A stretch of 64,000 nt of DNA from Corynebacterium sp. SCR221107 (GCF_027886475.1 NZ_CP115670.1:1798001-1862000); one strand, 5' to 3'; shown: positions 17,882 to 27,650, numbered from the stretch's first letter. Notes: generated by a model not told the origin, from the sequence alone. Numbers and translations are program-made.

Positions 17882-18850
17882 CTAACCCTCCTCCACGCTT
17901 AAAGCCGCAAGCGGAAGCTCCTGCGGTATATCGCCCATGACCTGCCGAAATGACTCTTTCAATCCAGGTGCACATCCCCATAAAAGGTGAGCGTCATCAC
18001 CGCTTTGAGACAGGGCGGGGGCAACCACGAAAGCCCCTGCTTCGCGAGCAATGAGCACGCCGGCAGCGTAATCCCACGCATTAAGAGCGTGCTCGTAATA
18101 GGCATCCACCATTCCCTCGGCAAGCGCACACAAATCGAGGGCGGCAGATCCCATCCGTCGAATGTCCCGCACAACGGGCAATACCTTCAAAAGGATTTCC
18201 GCCTGCGCCTTGCGCCTTAATGAGGCATAGCTAAAACCCGTCGCCACCAATGTCGTGGCGAGGTCTACCTCTTGGCTTGCTACAAGTCGAGAATGCGTGC
18301 CGACGGGACTCAAAGCAAATGCACCACAGCCTTTGGCCGCCACATACATCTTTGCGGTGGCCACATTCACGACACACCCGGCAATAACCTCCCCATCGAC
18401 TGCCGCCGCGATGGAGACCGCATAATTGGGATGCCCGTAGATAAAGTTCACGGTGCCATCGATGGGGTCTACGATCCAAGTCACACCGCTGACTGAGCTA
18501 AATGAGCTGCCTTCCTCGCCAATCAACCCGTCGCGAGGCCTCAGTGAGCGCAAGCCTTCTGTAATGAATTCCTCGGCCATAGAATCGACGATGGTCACGG
18601 GGTCTTCGGCTGAAGATTTCGATTGGGAATACGCACGAACGTCGCCAAGTTCACCCCGCTTGGTGCGGATGAGTTCAGCGGCTGCCTCCGCAAGATCCAT
18701 TGCCACTTTGAGCAACGTCGTAGGCGCGTTATCGGTAGCTGGGTTGTAAACCCGCGATTGATGTCCAGAATCGACGCCGTCTCCGGCACCGTCGCGTTCA
18801 CAATCGAGTTCAGGGCGAATCCCGCCAGGCAAGAGATAGGTGGTATCCAT
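17882..18850 (-). CDS. suhB: Inositol monophosphatase family phosphatase (SuhB-like)
   Basis: A metal-dependent sugar phosphatase of about 322 residues. The Li-sensitive phosphatase signatures are complete: metal-site Glu in GLIGEEGSSF, WIVDPIDGTVNFIYG, and NAWDYAAGVLIAREAGAFV. Substrates of this family include myo-inositol 1-phosphate (for mycothiol and phosphatidylinositol lipids), fructose 1,6-bisphosphate and histidinol phosphate; the sequence does not decide among them. About 45 extra residues precede the fold. ATG 18850 is preceded by an AATAAT hexamer 7 nt upstream, so it may be leaderless. It lies between DUF4193 and ppgK, the C. glutamicum order as I recall it. Confidence 0.88.
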   Translation of the reverse strand: MDTTYLLPGGIRPELDCERDGAGDGVDSGHQSRVYNPATDNAPTTLLKVAMDLAEAAAELIRTKRGELGDVRAYSQSKSSAEDPVTIVDSMAEEFITEGLRSLRPRDGLIGEEGSSFSSVSGVTWIVDPIDGTVNFIYGHPNYAVSIAAAVDGEVIAGCVVNVATAKMYVAAKGCGAFALSPVGTHSRLVASQEVDLATTLVATGFSYASLRRKAQAEILLKVLPVVRDIRRMGSAALDLCALAEGMVDAYYEHALNAWDYAAGVLIAREAGAFVVAPALSQSGDDAHLLWGCAPGLKESFRQVMGDIPQELPLAALSVEEG

Positions 18851-19352
18851 AGTCACTATTATTGCGACTTCGGAGTCCCAAGGCTTCCCCGTTGACCAAT
18901 TCAGATGAATCACACAGCCGCGTCACATGGGCCATGCACATTCCCGGTTGGCTGCGTCGACGATACTCGGTCACTTTCTTGACATTCCATCTCGATTCCA
19001 CCATGCGGACATTCACCCCCGAAGGGGTGTAGATCAATATTTGGCTTTTATGTGGCGTTGACAACTCTTGCGCGGGAGGTGCGCGACGAGAACACTTGCA
19101 ATCAGGCCACGTCGGTTTCCCTCAGATCTTTGCGCACAGTCCATAGTGACTGCCTAAGCTGGAGATGTATCGAATGATTTTTGTCAGCGATGGCACAGTC
19201 GGAAACGTTTGCAAGCTAATTGGTCCTCACATCGGCCTGAGAAGTTGATCCAATACACGCCTCCTTTACTCACCTCAACATCTGCAAAACGACTCTGACA
19301 ATGGCGACCAACAAGGCAACAAGGGCAACCGATTGCTCGAGGTTTGCGTTGA

Positions 19353-19360
19353 TTCGGACA
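19353..19360 (+). promoter_or_regulatory. Candidate operator octamer TTCGGACA upstream of ppgK
   Basis: The same octamer occurs before sugR and, in reverse complement, between ptsI and fruR. Here it sits about 22 bp before the -10 hexamer. Confidence 0.3.
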
Positions 19361-19381
19361 AAATAAGAACAAAATTCCGAT

Positions 19382-19387
19382 TATGCT
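19382..19387 (+). promoter_or_regulatory. Leaderless -10 element (TATGCT) for ppgK
   Basis: TATGCT ends 8 nt before ATG 19396; no Shine-Dalgarno precedes the start. Confidence 0.6.
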
Positions 19388-19395
19388 TAGTTTTC

Positions 19396-20148
19396 ATGAC
19401 ACGCATTGGATTTGGAATCGATGTCGGCGGCTCAGGCATCAAGGGCGCTCGAGTAGACCTCAACACTGGTGAGTTCATTGGCGACCGCATCAAAATCGCC
19501 ACCCCACAGCCAGCAACCCCTGAGGCCGTTGCTGACACTATTGCCGAAATCTTGCGCATCGCCGAGTGGGATGGACCAGTCGGCATCACTCTCCCCTCCG
19601 TGATCAAGGATCAGGTGGCACTCTCAGCCGCCAACATTGATCCGACCTGGGTCAACACCGATGTACAAAAACTCTTCACCGAGCACATCGGTCAGCGGGA
19701 GTACTCCGTTCTCAATGATGCCGACGCGGCAGGACTTGCCGAGGTGGCCTACGGGGATGAACGCGCAAAGCAAGGCGTTGCGATCCTTTTGACCTTCGGC
19801 ACCGGGATCGGCTCCGCCTTCCTGGTAAATGGAACCCTATTCCCCAACACTGAACTTGGTCACTTGATCATTGGTGGAAAGGAAGCCGAAAGCTTCGCAT
19901 CTTCTGCAGCGAAGGAACGCGAAGACATTAGCTTCGAAAAGTGGGCCAAACGGGTATCCAAGGTCCTCAAGGAGTACGAGCGTCTCTTCTGGCCAACTTT
20001 GTTTATTGTTGGCGGAGGAATTTCTCGCAAGTCCGAAAAGTGGGTTCCGTTCTTGTCTAACAAGACCCCAGTGGTACCCGCGCAGCTTCGCAACCGTGCA
20101 GGAATCGTCGGTGCTGCAATGGCCGCCGAGCAAGGCGTCAAGCCCTGA
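19396..20148 (+). CDS. ppgK: Polyphosphate glucokinase
   Basis: A 250-residue ROK-family kinase that phosphorylates glucose with polyphosphate (or ATP). It opens with the phosphate-binding loop [18 protein letters not shown]. Sugar-binding and catalytic segments follow: [26 protein letters not shown] (catalytic Asp) and [49 protein letters not shown] replaces the Cys-rich zinc motif of ordinary ROK kinases, which distinguishes the PpgK branch. Length and order (suhB, ppgK, sigA) match C. glutamicum. ATG 19396 is supported by the TANNNT-N8 promoter. Confidence 0.93.
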   Translation: MTRIGFGIDVGGSGIKGARVDLNTGEFIGDRIKIATPQPATPEAVADTIAEILRIAEWDGPVGITLPSVIKDQVALSAANIDPTWVNTDVQKLFTEHIGQREYSVLNDADAAGLAEVAYGDERAKQGVAILLTFGTGIGSAFLVNGTLFPNTELGHLIIGGKEAESFASSAAKEREDISFEKWAKRVSKVLKEYERLFWPTLFIVGGGISRKSEKWVPFLSNKTPVVPAQLRNRAGIVGAAMAAEQGVKP

Positions 20149-20443
20149 TCTGCGCCATTGTTCATCTTCCCTTCATGAGACGCATTTCGCCTAGCCAGGG
20201 TCGTTAGGGTGGGCGCGCTCATTGGACATCATTGCCCACTCAAACCGCTCATCCGGCCTCTTCATTTCGGCCACGGTCTCTGCGCCGAATGCACGATATA
20301 TGCAAGTAAATGGCCTTACCTGTTGCAGGCACGTAAGGTCAACGCAATTTCGTAGTGTTGTCGCAAAGATGGCCGCATTCACATCGGCTCTCGACGCATG
20401 CTCCCTATATTAGCCCTTGCAAAATTTGGGGAATAACTGCTAG

Positions 20444-20471
20444 TTGTCAAGGGTTTGAATAAAGGTAAATT
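20444..20471 (+). promoter_or_regulatory. Candidate sigA promoter P1
   Basis: TTGTCA (20444-20449), 16-bp spacer, TAAATT (20466-20471). Confidence 0.45.
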
Positions 20472-20518
20472 CTCTCGACAATGCGGGAGGTGAAAACCCC
20501 TCGCGCGCGCATATGTTT

Positions 20519-20524
20519 TATAAT
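20519..20524 (+). promoter_or_regulatory. Candidate sigA promoter P2, consensus -10 TATAAT
   Basis: A perfect TATAAT with TG at 20514-20515 a few bases upstream; the -35 region is GC-rich and unconvincing. Confidence 0.45.
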
Positions 20525-20742
20525 GGCACTTTGATTGCACACTGAATGAGCTCGCGGCTTTCAATCCATCCTCCTTGTGGTGCAGTTTTGCCCTCGAGGT
20601 CAACGGACATTCATGAAGGCCGCGGCTCGATCAGCGTTGGCTTAAGACGATTTGGACGCACCTGTCCAAGTACGTCGCTGCTACCCTTCTTTTGGGGGTA
20701 GGTGGCACATTTTTTGATCTATTTCAAGGCGAAAGGGCATTC

Positions 20743-22326
20743 GTGGCAGCCACTGAAAATTCAGATTCCCAGGCAACCGCTCCTGCACGCAAGGCTGTAA
20801 AAAAGACCGCTAAGAAAGTGGCCCGAAAGGCTGCCCCGCGTGCAGCGATGCCGACCATTGCGCCTGCTGACACTACCCCTGAGGCGCCGGTGGCGGAATC
20901 CACCACAATCGCAGCCGTCAATCTCGCTGCCGCCGAGGAATCTACAACTGAGGCACCGATTAAGAAGGCCGCAAAAAAGGTTGCTAAGAAAACCGCCAAG
21001 AAGGCAGCAAAAAAGGTAGCCAAGAAAGCGGCAAAGAAGACTGCAAAGAAGGCATCTCGTGCGCGCGCTCCTAAGGAAGATGATCTTAACTCGGAGGTAG
21101 CTGCTGAACTCAATGAAGATGACGAGGTCGACACCGCAGATTCCAGTGATGAAATCGATCTCGATTCCGATTTGGGCGGGGAATTCGACTCCGATCTCGA
21201 TGATGACCTCGGTGGTGACATGGATGACGATCTTGACGGCGGACTCGATGACGACCTCGACGGCCTAGACGATGACGAATCTGAAGATGACGAGGATTCA
21301 GAGGACGAGGAAGACGACGGCTCCAGTGTCTGGGACGAGGACGAGTCCGCAGCATTGCGTCAGGCTCGGAAGGATGCCGAGCTCACCGCCTCAGCAGACT
21401 CCGTGCGCGCTTACCTCAAGCAGATCGGTAAGGTGGCTTTGCTTAACGCCGAGCAGGAAGTCTCTCTTGCAAAGCGCATTGAGGCCGGCTTGTATGCCCA
21501 GTACCGCATGGAACAAATGGAGGAGGCCTACAACAACGGCGATAAGGATGCGAAACTCACGCCTGCTGTAAAGCGAGACCTCCGCGCCATTGCACGCGAT
21601 GGCCGGAAGGCTAAGAATCACCTTCTTGAGGCAAACCTTCGTCTCGTAGTCTCCCTAGCCAAGCGCTACACTGGTCGCGGCATGGCCTTTTTGGATCTCA
21701 TTCAGGAAGGCAACCTCGGTCTGATCCGAGCCGTGGAGAAGTTCGATTACACCAAGGGATACAAGTTCTCCACGTATGCCACTTGGTGGATTCGTCAGGC
21801 AATCACTCGCGCGATGGCCGATCAGGCTCGAACCATCCGCATTCCTGTCCACATGGTTGAGGTTATCAACAAGCTTGGTCGGATCCAGCGCGAACTCTTG
21901 CAGGATCTGGGGCGCGAACCCACCCCGCAAGAGCTGGCCAAGGAAATGGACATCACCGAGGAAAAGGTGCTGGAGATCCAGCAGTACGCACGAGAGCCGA
22001 TTTCCCTGGATCAGACCATCGGCGATGAGGGCGACTCCCAGCTCGGCGACTTCATTGAGGACTCTGAGGCCGTTATCGCCGTGGATGCCGTCTCCTTCAC
22101 CCTGCTGCAGGATCAGCTGCAGGACGTGCTCCATACTTTGTCTGAGCGCGAGGCCGGCGTAGTCAAGCTCCGCTTCGGTCTTACCGACGGTATGCCGCGC
22201 ACTTTAGACGAAATCGGTCAGGTCTACGGTGTCACCCGTGAGCGCATCCGTCAGATCGAATCAAAGACGATGTCGAAACTGCGCCACCCTTCGCGTTCGC
22301 AGGTGCTGCGCGACTATCTCGACTAG
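20743..22326 (+). CDS. sigA: Primary RNA polymerase sigma factor SigA
   Basis: A 527-residue group 1 sigma-70 factor that directs housekeeping transcription. The N-terminal ~110 residues are Lys/Ala-rich (repeats of AKKxAKK), followed by a long Asp/Glu tract (about residues 115-200). The canonical domains come next: region 1.2 ([21 protein letters not shown]), region 2 ([57 protein letters not shown]), region 3 and region 4 with the HTH ([20 protein letters not shown]) and the end [21 protein letters not shown] 20743 has AAAGG eight bases upstream and is preferred to the longer frame from 20692. Strong terminator after it. Confidence 0.97.
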   Translation: MAATENSDSQATAPARKAVKKTAKKVARKAAPRAAMPTIAPADTTPEAPVAESTTIAAVNLAAAEESTTEAPIKKAAKKVAKKTAKKAAKKVAKKAAKKTAKKASRARAPKEDDLNSEVAAELNEDDEVDTADSSDEIDLDSDLGGEFDSDLDDDLGGDMDDDLDGGLDDDLDGLDDDESEDDEDSEDEEDDGSSVWDEDESAALRQARKDAELTASADSVRAYLKQIGKVALLNAEQEVSLAKRIEAGLYAQYRMEQMEEAYNNGDKDAKLTPAVKRDLRAIARDGRKAKNHLLEANLRLVVSLAKRYTGRGMAFLDLIQEGNLGLIRAVEKFDYTKGYKFSTYATWWIRQAITRAMADQARTIRIPVHMVEVINKLGRIQRELLQDLGREPTPQELAKEMDITEEKVLEIQQYAREPISLDQTIGDEGDSQLGDFIEDSEAVIAVDAVSFTLLQDQLQDVLHTLSEREAGVVKLRFGLTDGMPRTLDEIGQVYGVTRERIRQIESKTMSKLRHPSRSQVLRDYLD

Positions 22327-22335
22327 TTGTACACC

Positions 22336-22382
22336 AAGCGCCCCGCACCCTCAGGAAAATGTTGAGGTGCAGCGGGGCGCTT
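22336..22382. terminator. Terminator between convergent sigA and the SRPBCC gene
   Basis: AAGCGCCCCGC pairs with GCGGGGCGCTT, with further ACCTCA-like pairing inside. Located between convergent genes. Confidence 0.8.
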
Positions 22383-22392
22383 CCGCGTACAA

Positions 22393-22851
22393 TTAGCCGG
22401 TCACATATTCGCCAAGGCGAGCAAGCCCTTTCTCGAAATCGGCGCCAATCTTTTCCTCCATTTTCGCGAGTCTGTAAATGAACTTGAAGATGCGGTTTAG
22501 ATGACCGGTCATCTGCCAAATGACGGTTGTCGAGCCTTCATCTTTTGGCGCGAGGTAGAAGTGGCTGCGGTTCGTCGCCTTGAACGGTTTGAGGAACTCG
22601 ATGTCAACTTCGACGATGCTGGGTTCATCGGTGACGATGGTCATCTTGCCTTCGCCTGCGGCGCTGTTCCCGACCCAGTACACGCTGGCCCCGATGCCTG
22701 CTTCTGGACCAGAATAAAATTGCTCCATGTTGGGATCAAGGTCTTGCCATGGCGACCATTGCTCCCACTTGTGAAGGTCAGCGATGGCATCGTGAACCGC
22801 CTGAATGGGAGCATTCACTGTCGCGGTGCGTGACAATTCAAATTCGCTCAT
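22393..22851 (-). CDS. SRPBCC (START/Bet v1-like) family protein
   Basis: A 152-residue protein with the helix-grip SRPBCC fold, usually a pocket for hydrophobic ligands (polyketide cyclase, coenzyme Q-binding and similar proteins). Family features are FELSRTATVNAPIQAVHDAIADLHKWEQWSPW at the N-terminus (the W-x-x-W-SPW signature), then GPEAGIGASVYWVGN and a long C-terminal helix (IYRLAKMEEKIGADFEKGLARL). No catalytic residues can be assigned. A TACTAT hexamer at 22861-22866 lies 9 nt before ATG 22851, suggesting a leaderless mRNA. The ligand is unknown. Confidence 0.85.
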   Translation of the reverse strand: MSEFELSRTATVNAPIQAVHDAIADLHKWEQWSPWQDLDPNMEQFYSGPEAGIGASVYWVGNSAAGEGKMTIVTDEPSIVEVDIEFLKPFKATNRSHFYLAPKDEGSTTVIWQMTGHLNRIFKFIYRLAKMEEKIGADFEKGLARLGEYVTG

Positions 22852-22860
22852 CACCAAACA

Positions 22861-22866
22861 ATAGTA
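22861..22866 (-). promoter_or_regulatory. -10 element (TACTAT) for the SRPBCC gene
   Basis: On the minus strand TACTAT ends 9 nt before ATG 22851. Confidence 0.45.
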
Positions 22867-23069
22867 TTAAGAAAACCTTAACTGCCATTGAGAAATAAGT
22901 GGCAGTAGCGCTTGTTGTCAAGAATTTGTGACCTGCTCACTTTGCGTGGACAGTTCGTCTCATATCGAACCTACAGCTGACAGCAGTGGGCAAAAACAAG
23001 CAGGGCACCGATAATTTCGATTTTCGCGAATCGGCTCTCCTACCCTGCTTCTCTATCTTCCACGCCCAG

Positions 23070-24779
23070 CTACCAGCGACGCAAATACTCTATCCGCGCC
23101 TTAAGTTGTTCGGCCGAGCACATCGCGGTTGGTGGACCGCCGCATTTTTGTCGCACTTCGGTGTGGATAGCGCCGTGTGGGCGCCCAGTCCGCGCGGCGG
23201 TGATGGCGACGAGAGCGTTGAGCTCCTTGCGCAAATGCGGAATCTCTTGGCTCGCCACGCGCTCCTGTGCATGCTTGGTGCCTTGCGCCGCGCGTGCCTC
23301 TGCTTCCTTGCGGCGGCGTTCCTTCTCCGCAGCCTCGCGAGCGTCAAGTTGTTCGGCCTGGCGCCGGCGCAGCAGGGTTCTCATCTGATCCGCATCCAAC
23401 AAGCCGGGTAGCCCGAGGTAGTCGGCTTCTTCGGCCGAACCTGCCATGGTGGTAGTGCCAAATTGTGAGCCATCGAAAATCAACGAATCCAGCTCCGCCT
23501 CCGCGCCGAGGGACTCATAGCTTTTGAGCTCGTCTTTTTCGGTCTCCGTTTTGTTTGCTTGGGCGATGAGTTCATCGTCCCACCCCTCTTTTGGCCGGTC
23601 TGGTTTGCCCAGCACGTGGTCGCGAGAGGTTTCTAGCTTGGCAGCAAGGTCGAGCAAGACCGGAACGGAAGGCAGGAACACCGAGGCGGTTTCACCACGT
23701 CGCCGTGAACGCACGAAGCGCCCGATCGCCTGGGCAAAGAACAGCGGTGTAGAGGAACTGGTGGCGTATACACCCACAGCAAGTCTGGGTACGTCAACGC
23801 CCTCGGAGACCATGCGCACCGCAACCATCCACTCGTCGGCGCTTTCGGAAAACTTCTCGATGTTTTCCGAAGAACCCGGTTCATCGGACAAAATCACAGA
23901 TACCGGGGTGGATGACAGTTTTGACAAAATCTTCGCGTAGGCTCGGGCTGTCGTCGTATCCGTCGCGATCACCAGACCACCGGCATCGGGGATGTGTTTC
24001 CGCGTTTGCAACAATCGGGTGTGCGCCGCGCGAAGCACCGCGGGAATCCAATCCCCCTTGGGGTCGAGCGCTGTCTTCCATGCCCGAGCGGTTTGTTCCG
24101 CATTAAGCGGCTCTCCGAGGCGTGCGGCATACTCCTCGCCTGCGCTGGTGCGCCAACGAGCCTCGCCGGAATAGGCAAGAAAGACCACAGGCCGCACGAC
24201 TCCGTCGGCAAGCGCGTCGGAATAGCCATAGGTGTGATCCGAACGGGACACGAGGTGCCCCTCACCGTCCTCAACATAGCGCACAAAAGGAATCGGCGAG
24301 TCGTCGGAGCGGAACGGCGTGCCTGTCAACGCGAGGCGACGCTCGGCATCGGAGTATGCCTCCCGTATACCATCGCCCCAACTCTTGGCATCACCGCCGT
24401 GGTGGATTTCGTCGAGGATAACGAGAGTGCGTTTTGCTGTGGCCACTGCGCGATGCTTATAGGGGTGCATGGCAACCTGCGCATACGTGACCACGACGCC
24501 GTGATATTGCGGGTTTACAGCGTCGCTGTTGGTGAAATAAGGGTCAAGCGATAGGCCAACCCGCGCCGCGGAGGCGGCCCACTGAACCTTGAGGTGTTCG
24601 GTGGGCACCACCACGACGATGCGATCGACGGTACGATTGCCAACGAGCTCGGTGGCTACCCGCAAAGCGAAGGTGGTCTTACCTGCACCGGGGGTAGCCA
24701 CAGCCAGGAAGTCCTTCGGGTTGGTCATTAAGTATTTCGTGAGCGCCTTGCGCTGCCAGGCGCGAAGGTCAGAACTCAC
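23070..24779 (-). CDS. Superfamily II DEAD/DEAH-type helicase
   Basis: A 569-residue SF2 helicase. The order is LRAWQRKALTKYL (Q-like motif), Walker A ATPGAGKTTFALRVA, motif Ia VVVVPTEHLKVQW, Walker B LVILDEIHHGGD, motif III LALTGTPFRSDD, motif V VRMVSEGVDVPRL and motif VI FAQAIGRFVRSRRRGE. The layout resembles XPB/UvrB-like or type I-restriction-like DNA translocases. A charged coiled-coil (RRRQAEQLDAREAAEKERRRKEAEAR) precedes a C-terminal module. Its GTG start overlaps the stop of the DUF3039 gene by 4 bases (GTGA), indicating an operon with translational coupling. The biological role is not established to my knowledge. Confidence 0.88.
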   Translation of the reverse strand: MSSDLRAWQRKALTKYLMTNPKDFLAVATPGAGKTTFALRVATELVGNRTVDRIVVVVPTEHLKVQWAASAARVGLSLDPYFTNSDAVNPQYHGVVVTYAQVAMHPYKHRAVATAKRTLVILDEIHHGGDAKSWGDGIREAYSDAERRLALTGTPFRSDDSPIPFVRYVEDGEGHLVSRSDHTYGYSDALADGVVRPVVFLAYSGEARWRTSAGEEYAARLGEPLNAEQTARAWKTALDPKGDWIPAVLRAAHTRLLQTRKHIPDAGGLVIATDTTTARAYAKILSKLSSTPVSVILSDEPGSSENIEKFSESADEWMVAVRMVSEGVDVPRLAVGVYATSSSTPLFFAQAIGRFVRSRRRGETASVFLPSVPVLLDLAAKLETSRDHVLGKPDRPKEGWDDELIAQANKTETEKDELKSYESLGAEAELDSLIFDGSQFGTTTMAGSAEEADYLGLPGLLDADQMRTLLRRRQAEQLDAREAAEKERRRKEAEARAAQGTKHAQERVASQEIPHLRKELNALVAITAARTGRPHGAIHTEVRQKCGGPPTAMCSAEQLKARIEYLRRW

Positions 24780-25015
24780 TTCTTACGCAGTCCCTTATAG
24801 ATGCGCTCACAGTCAGGGCATACCGGAGAGCCGGGTTTTGCCTGCTTGGTTACGGGAAATGTCTCGCCACACAGAGCCACGACCATGCGACCTGAGACCG
24901 CGGATTCCACGATCTGATCCTTTTTTACGTAGTGGAAGAACTTCGGTGTGTCATCACCTGTGCGGGTATCTTCCCGTACATCTGGGCGTTCAATAGTCTT
25001 CGTCGTCGTACTCAC
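24776..25015 (-). CDS. DUF3039 small zinc-ribbon protein
   Basis: A 79-residue protein of the actinobacterial DUF3039 family. It contains FFHYVKKDQIVESAVSGRMVVALCGETFPV and the pair VCPDCERIY. Cysteines in ALCGE and CPDC suggest a metal site. GTG 25015 is chosen because it gives the family N-terminus (MSTTTKTIERP); a CATTAT hexamer 7 nt upstream could be a leaderless -10. It is translationally coupled to the downstream helicase, so the two products may act together, possibly as helicase plus zinc-binding adaptor; that pairing is inference. Confidence 0.85.
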   Translation of the reverse strand: MSTTTKTIERPDVREDTRTGDDTPKFFHYVKKDQIVESAVSGRMVVALCGETFPVTKQAKPGSPVCPDCERIYKGLRKK

Positions 25016-25061
25016 CCAACCTATAATGCACCACTTCCTACCCGAAAGCACGTAAAGGGTC

Positions 25062-25067
25062 TAACCT
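25062..25067 (+). promoter_or_regulatory. Leaderless -10 element (TAACCT) for the DUF3099 gene
   Basis: TAACCT ends 8 nt before ATG 25076. A consensus TATAAT also lies at 25022-25027 in the divergent region and could give a leadered transcript. Confidence 0.5.
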
Positions 25068-25075
25068 AAACAATC

Positions 25076-25762
25076 ATGAGCTTTCACGACGAGGAAACTG
25101 AGGCCGGTAAGGACGCCTATATTGTCGACCACGACCAAGTTGTGGATGTCGATGGCGCTTTCGAGGCTTCCGACACAGTCTCTCGCACTCGTTTTCGCTG
25201 GTTTAAGCGCGGCAAGGTCGCGTTGATTACGGACGCTCATAGATCACCGGTTGAGAATCTGCATCATCGCGAGACCCTGTATAAATGGCTCCAGGGTTCC
25301 CGAGTACCTTTCCTTCTGGCATCTGGAGTCACTTACATTTGGATGCACAACATCTTCTTGTCAGTCGTCCTCTTTTGCATATCTATCCCACTGCCGTGGA
25401 TTGCTGTGGTCGTCGCCAATGGAGTCGGCGAGCCGAAGGATCCGCGCACACCTAGTGTCTACAAGCCAGCTCTGGCCCGTATGAATTTAGAAACGGGACC
25501 CCAACTTAGGTCTGCGCAATCGCTTTCTATTGAAGCTGGCGCGCCCTTGGCGTCGGAGGCAGCAACGGGCGCCACAGGAACGCCCCCGCGTGGTAGCGAT
25601 GTCACGGTGACCACGGGGGACGATTCTTTGCTTACCGACGCCCACGGTCAGCATGCCTCGAAAGACGGCAGTGGCCTTCAATACTCACCACCTTCTGGCA
25701 CCATCGAAAACGAAATCATCGACCACAAAGCCGGCACATCCGGCAACGCTGAGACCCCATAG
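25076..25762 (+). CDS. DUF3099 membrane protein
   Basis: A 228-residue protein of the actinobacterial DUF3099 family. The conserved part is KVALITDAHRSPVENLHHRETLYKWLQGSRVPFLLASGVTYIWMHNIFLSVVLFCISIPLPWIAVVVANG, with two transmembrane helices in a hairpin. A long hydrophilic C-terminal tail of about 100 residues, rich in Ser/Thr/Gly, is variable and probably disordered. The start is ATG 25076. It is divergent from the DUF3039/helicase operon. Function unknown. Confidence 0.82.
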   Translation: MSFHDEETEAGKDAYIVDHDQVVDVDGAFEASDTVSRTRFRWFKRGKVALITDAHRSPVENLHHRETLYKWLQGSRVPFLLASGVTYIWMHNIFLSVVLFCISIPLPWIAVVVANGVGEPKDPRTPSVYKPALARMNLETGPQLRSAQSLSIEAGAPLASEAATGATGTPPRGSDVTVTTGDDSLLTDAHGQHASKDGSGLQYSPPSGTIENEIIDHKAGTSGNAETP

Positions 25763-25977
25763 ACGATACCGACCGAGTTTTGCCATCAACCACTCTCCCA
25801 CCGCTCCACCCGTGTTTGGTCCGCTCGTGCGAGGATTGGTAGCCCTGTCGCCGGCGCGATCCATGATGAGAAGAAAAAGAGCTTTCAGCATCGCCGCATC
25901 CTTGAAGGTGCCACGCACAACCAGGGTTCCCGCGGTACGGATAAAATGCCAGTATCTTTAGGCGGATTACACCTTGG

Positions 25978-25983
25978 TAGGAT
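25978..25983 (+). promoter_or_regulatory. Leaderless -10 element (TAGGAT) for the methyltransferase gene
   Basis: TAGGAT ends exactly 8 nt before ATG 25992. Confidence 0.6.
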
Positions 25984-25991
25984 AAGCCTTT

Positions 25992-27650
25992 ATGCGTACC
26001 CCCCTTGGACAGGTATCCCCCCAGCTCATCGCCCATCTCCGCCATGCCGACTTCACCGCTTCTCGTATCAGCGAGTTCTTAGGTACCAGCGCAAACGCGG
26101 CGCTGTATCGGGGCGAACCCGGCGCGGTTCTGCGCATCCTTCGTACCCAAGTGGAGGCAGCGTTGCGAACCTGCGAGGAGTCGACAATTGAGAATGTTCA
26201 CCACTTCGCCGGTCTGATCGAGTTCTTCCTGCTGCACCGTCCGCTAAGCTCACAAGGACTAGAGGCTTTGCTTGGTCAAGAACTAGCACAGTCGCTCATT
26301 AACGTTGGCATGGTCGGGTCAGTTGGCTGCCAGGCTGGTGAGGTTGGTCAACCGGTTCCCGATCCACACGAAGGAGCGCACACATGGATTCCGCTCTACG
26401 ACATCCGGCCACATGTAATTCGCGGAGAAGACTATTGGGTGATCTCCGATCGCGATGCGTCCATGGTCGAAGGTCACGTGCCCGCCGCCAATCACGTCTT
26501 AGGCGTGGGTGCTGCAAGCCTGTCGTTGCTGTCGGTGACTCCTCAGTCACCAGTGGAATCGGTGCTTGATCTAGGCACAGGTTCCGGCGTCCAGGTACTC
26601 GGGCAGCTCAAGGTTGCCGAGCGCATAATTGCCACAGATTTCTACCCGCGTGCCTTGGATCTTGCCGAGGCCACCCTCGTACCGGCCATAGCCGGCCTAG
26701 ATGCAGACACCACAGCGGCAGTGTCCCTGGTGGAAGGTTCCTGGTTTTCCCCAGTACAGGGAATGCGCTTCGATCGAATCGTGTCCAACCCGCCATTTGT
26801 CGTCAGCACCGGACACATTCACCACGGTTACCGCGACTCCGGTCTGGATTTGGACGGCGCCACCGAATTGGTGGTGCGGGAGGCCATTGACCATCTCACA
26901 GCGGGCGGGCACGCGCATATCCTCGGGGCATGGGTTCACCGCAACGGCGAGGATTGGCGGCAGCGTTTGAGCTCATGGCTGCCAGATGAGGGCGTGGCTG
27001 CTTGGATTTTGCAACGCGATGTCGCCGATCCGGAATTATACGTTGGCACCTGGCTGCGCGATGAGAGTATCGATCCTCGCAGCCAGCAGGCCATTACTCG
27101 CACCCAGCAATGGCTGAGTCACTTCGCCGACAATGAAGTCACTGGCATTGGCTTCGGCTACATCCACTTAGAACGCATTGAAGATGGTGAACCCTCCGAC
27201 GTACTGATCGAGGAATTGAGCCATCAGGTCGACGACTATCTCGGCGACGAGGTTGAGGAGTATTTCACCCGCGCTCGGTGGCTTAGGGATCAAACTCCCG
27301 AGTCCATCATGGCGAGTAATTTCGTATTGCGCCCGGGGATTGCTCTCGAAGATGTCTCGGTCGCGGATGAGGAATCTGGCATGGGCTTCACGCAGGCGGT
27401 ACTGCGACTAACGCGTACGGAGGGGCCTCGGTTTAGCCACGAAATCGACTCCCATCTGCGCGCCATCGTGGCGGGTCTCCATCCACAAGGGTTGAGCCTA
27501 GGCGAGGTGGCACAGCTATATGCCTTCAGCCACAATCTGGACGAGGATGCGCTGGCAAACGCCCTCGTGTCCCCTATCGTCGATTTAGTACGCCACGGTT
27601 TGCTGCTGCCTGCTTCGCTTATCGACGAAGGACGCGGCGACGTCCTCTAG
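25992..27650 (+). CDS. Class I SAM-dependent methyltransferase with DUF7059-type N-terminal domain
   Basis: A 552-residue two-domain protein. The N-terminal ~150 residues (RHADFTASRISEFLGTSANAALYRGEPGAVLR) resemble the extension found on actinobacterial release-factor-type or rRNA methyltransferases. The Rossmann domain has motif I ESVLDLGTGSGVQVLG, then ATDFYPRALDLAEATL, and the FDRIVSNPPFVVS motif (NPPF), which marks amino- or amide-nitrogen methyltransferases of the HemK/RsmC type. A long C-terminal region contains a probable winged-helix part. The target could be rRNA or protein glutamine and cannot be assigned. The start is fixed by the TAGGAT-N8-ATG promoter. Confidence 0.82.
   Translation: MRTPLGQVSPQLIAHLRHADFTASRISEFLGTSANAALYRGEPGAVLRILRTQVEAALRTCEESTIENVHHFAGLIEFFLLHRPLSSQGLEALLGQELAQSLINVGMVGSVGCQAGEVGQPVPDPHEGAHTWIPLYDIRPHVIRGEDYWVISDRDASMVEGHVPAANHVLGVGAASLSLLSVTPQSPVESVLDLGTGSGVQVLGQLKVAERIIATDFYPRALDLAEATLVPAIAGLDADTTAAVSLVEGSWFSPVQGMRFDRIVSNPPFVVSTGHIHHGYRDSGLDLDGATELVVREAIDHLTAGGHAHILGAWVHRNGEDWRQRLSSWLPDEGVAAWILQRDVADPELYVGTWLRDESIDPRSQQAITRTQQWLSHFADNEVTGIGFGYIHLERIEDGEPSDVLIEELSHQVDDYLGDEVEEYFTRARWLRDQTPESIMASNFVLRPGIALEDVSVADEESGMGFTQAVLRLTRTEGPRFSHEIDSHLRAIVAGLHPQGLSLGEVAQLYAFSHNLDEDALANALVSPIVDLVRHGLLLPASLIDEGRGDVL

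Larger units (their letters stand above)
18851..19395. other. 545-bp divergent spacer between suhB and ppgK
   Basis: Contains the ppgK promoter at the right end, a TTCGGACA octamer at 19353-19360 and a small CACCCC/GGGGTG hairpin near 19014-19030. No gene is recognised. Confidence 0.5.
20149..20742. other. 594-bp spacer upstream of sigA
   Basis: Contains two candidate sigA promoters (20444-20471 and 20519-20524), implying a long untranslated leader of roughly 210-265 nt. No small gene is recognised. Confidence 0.55.
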
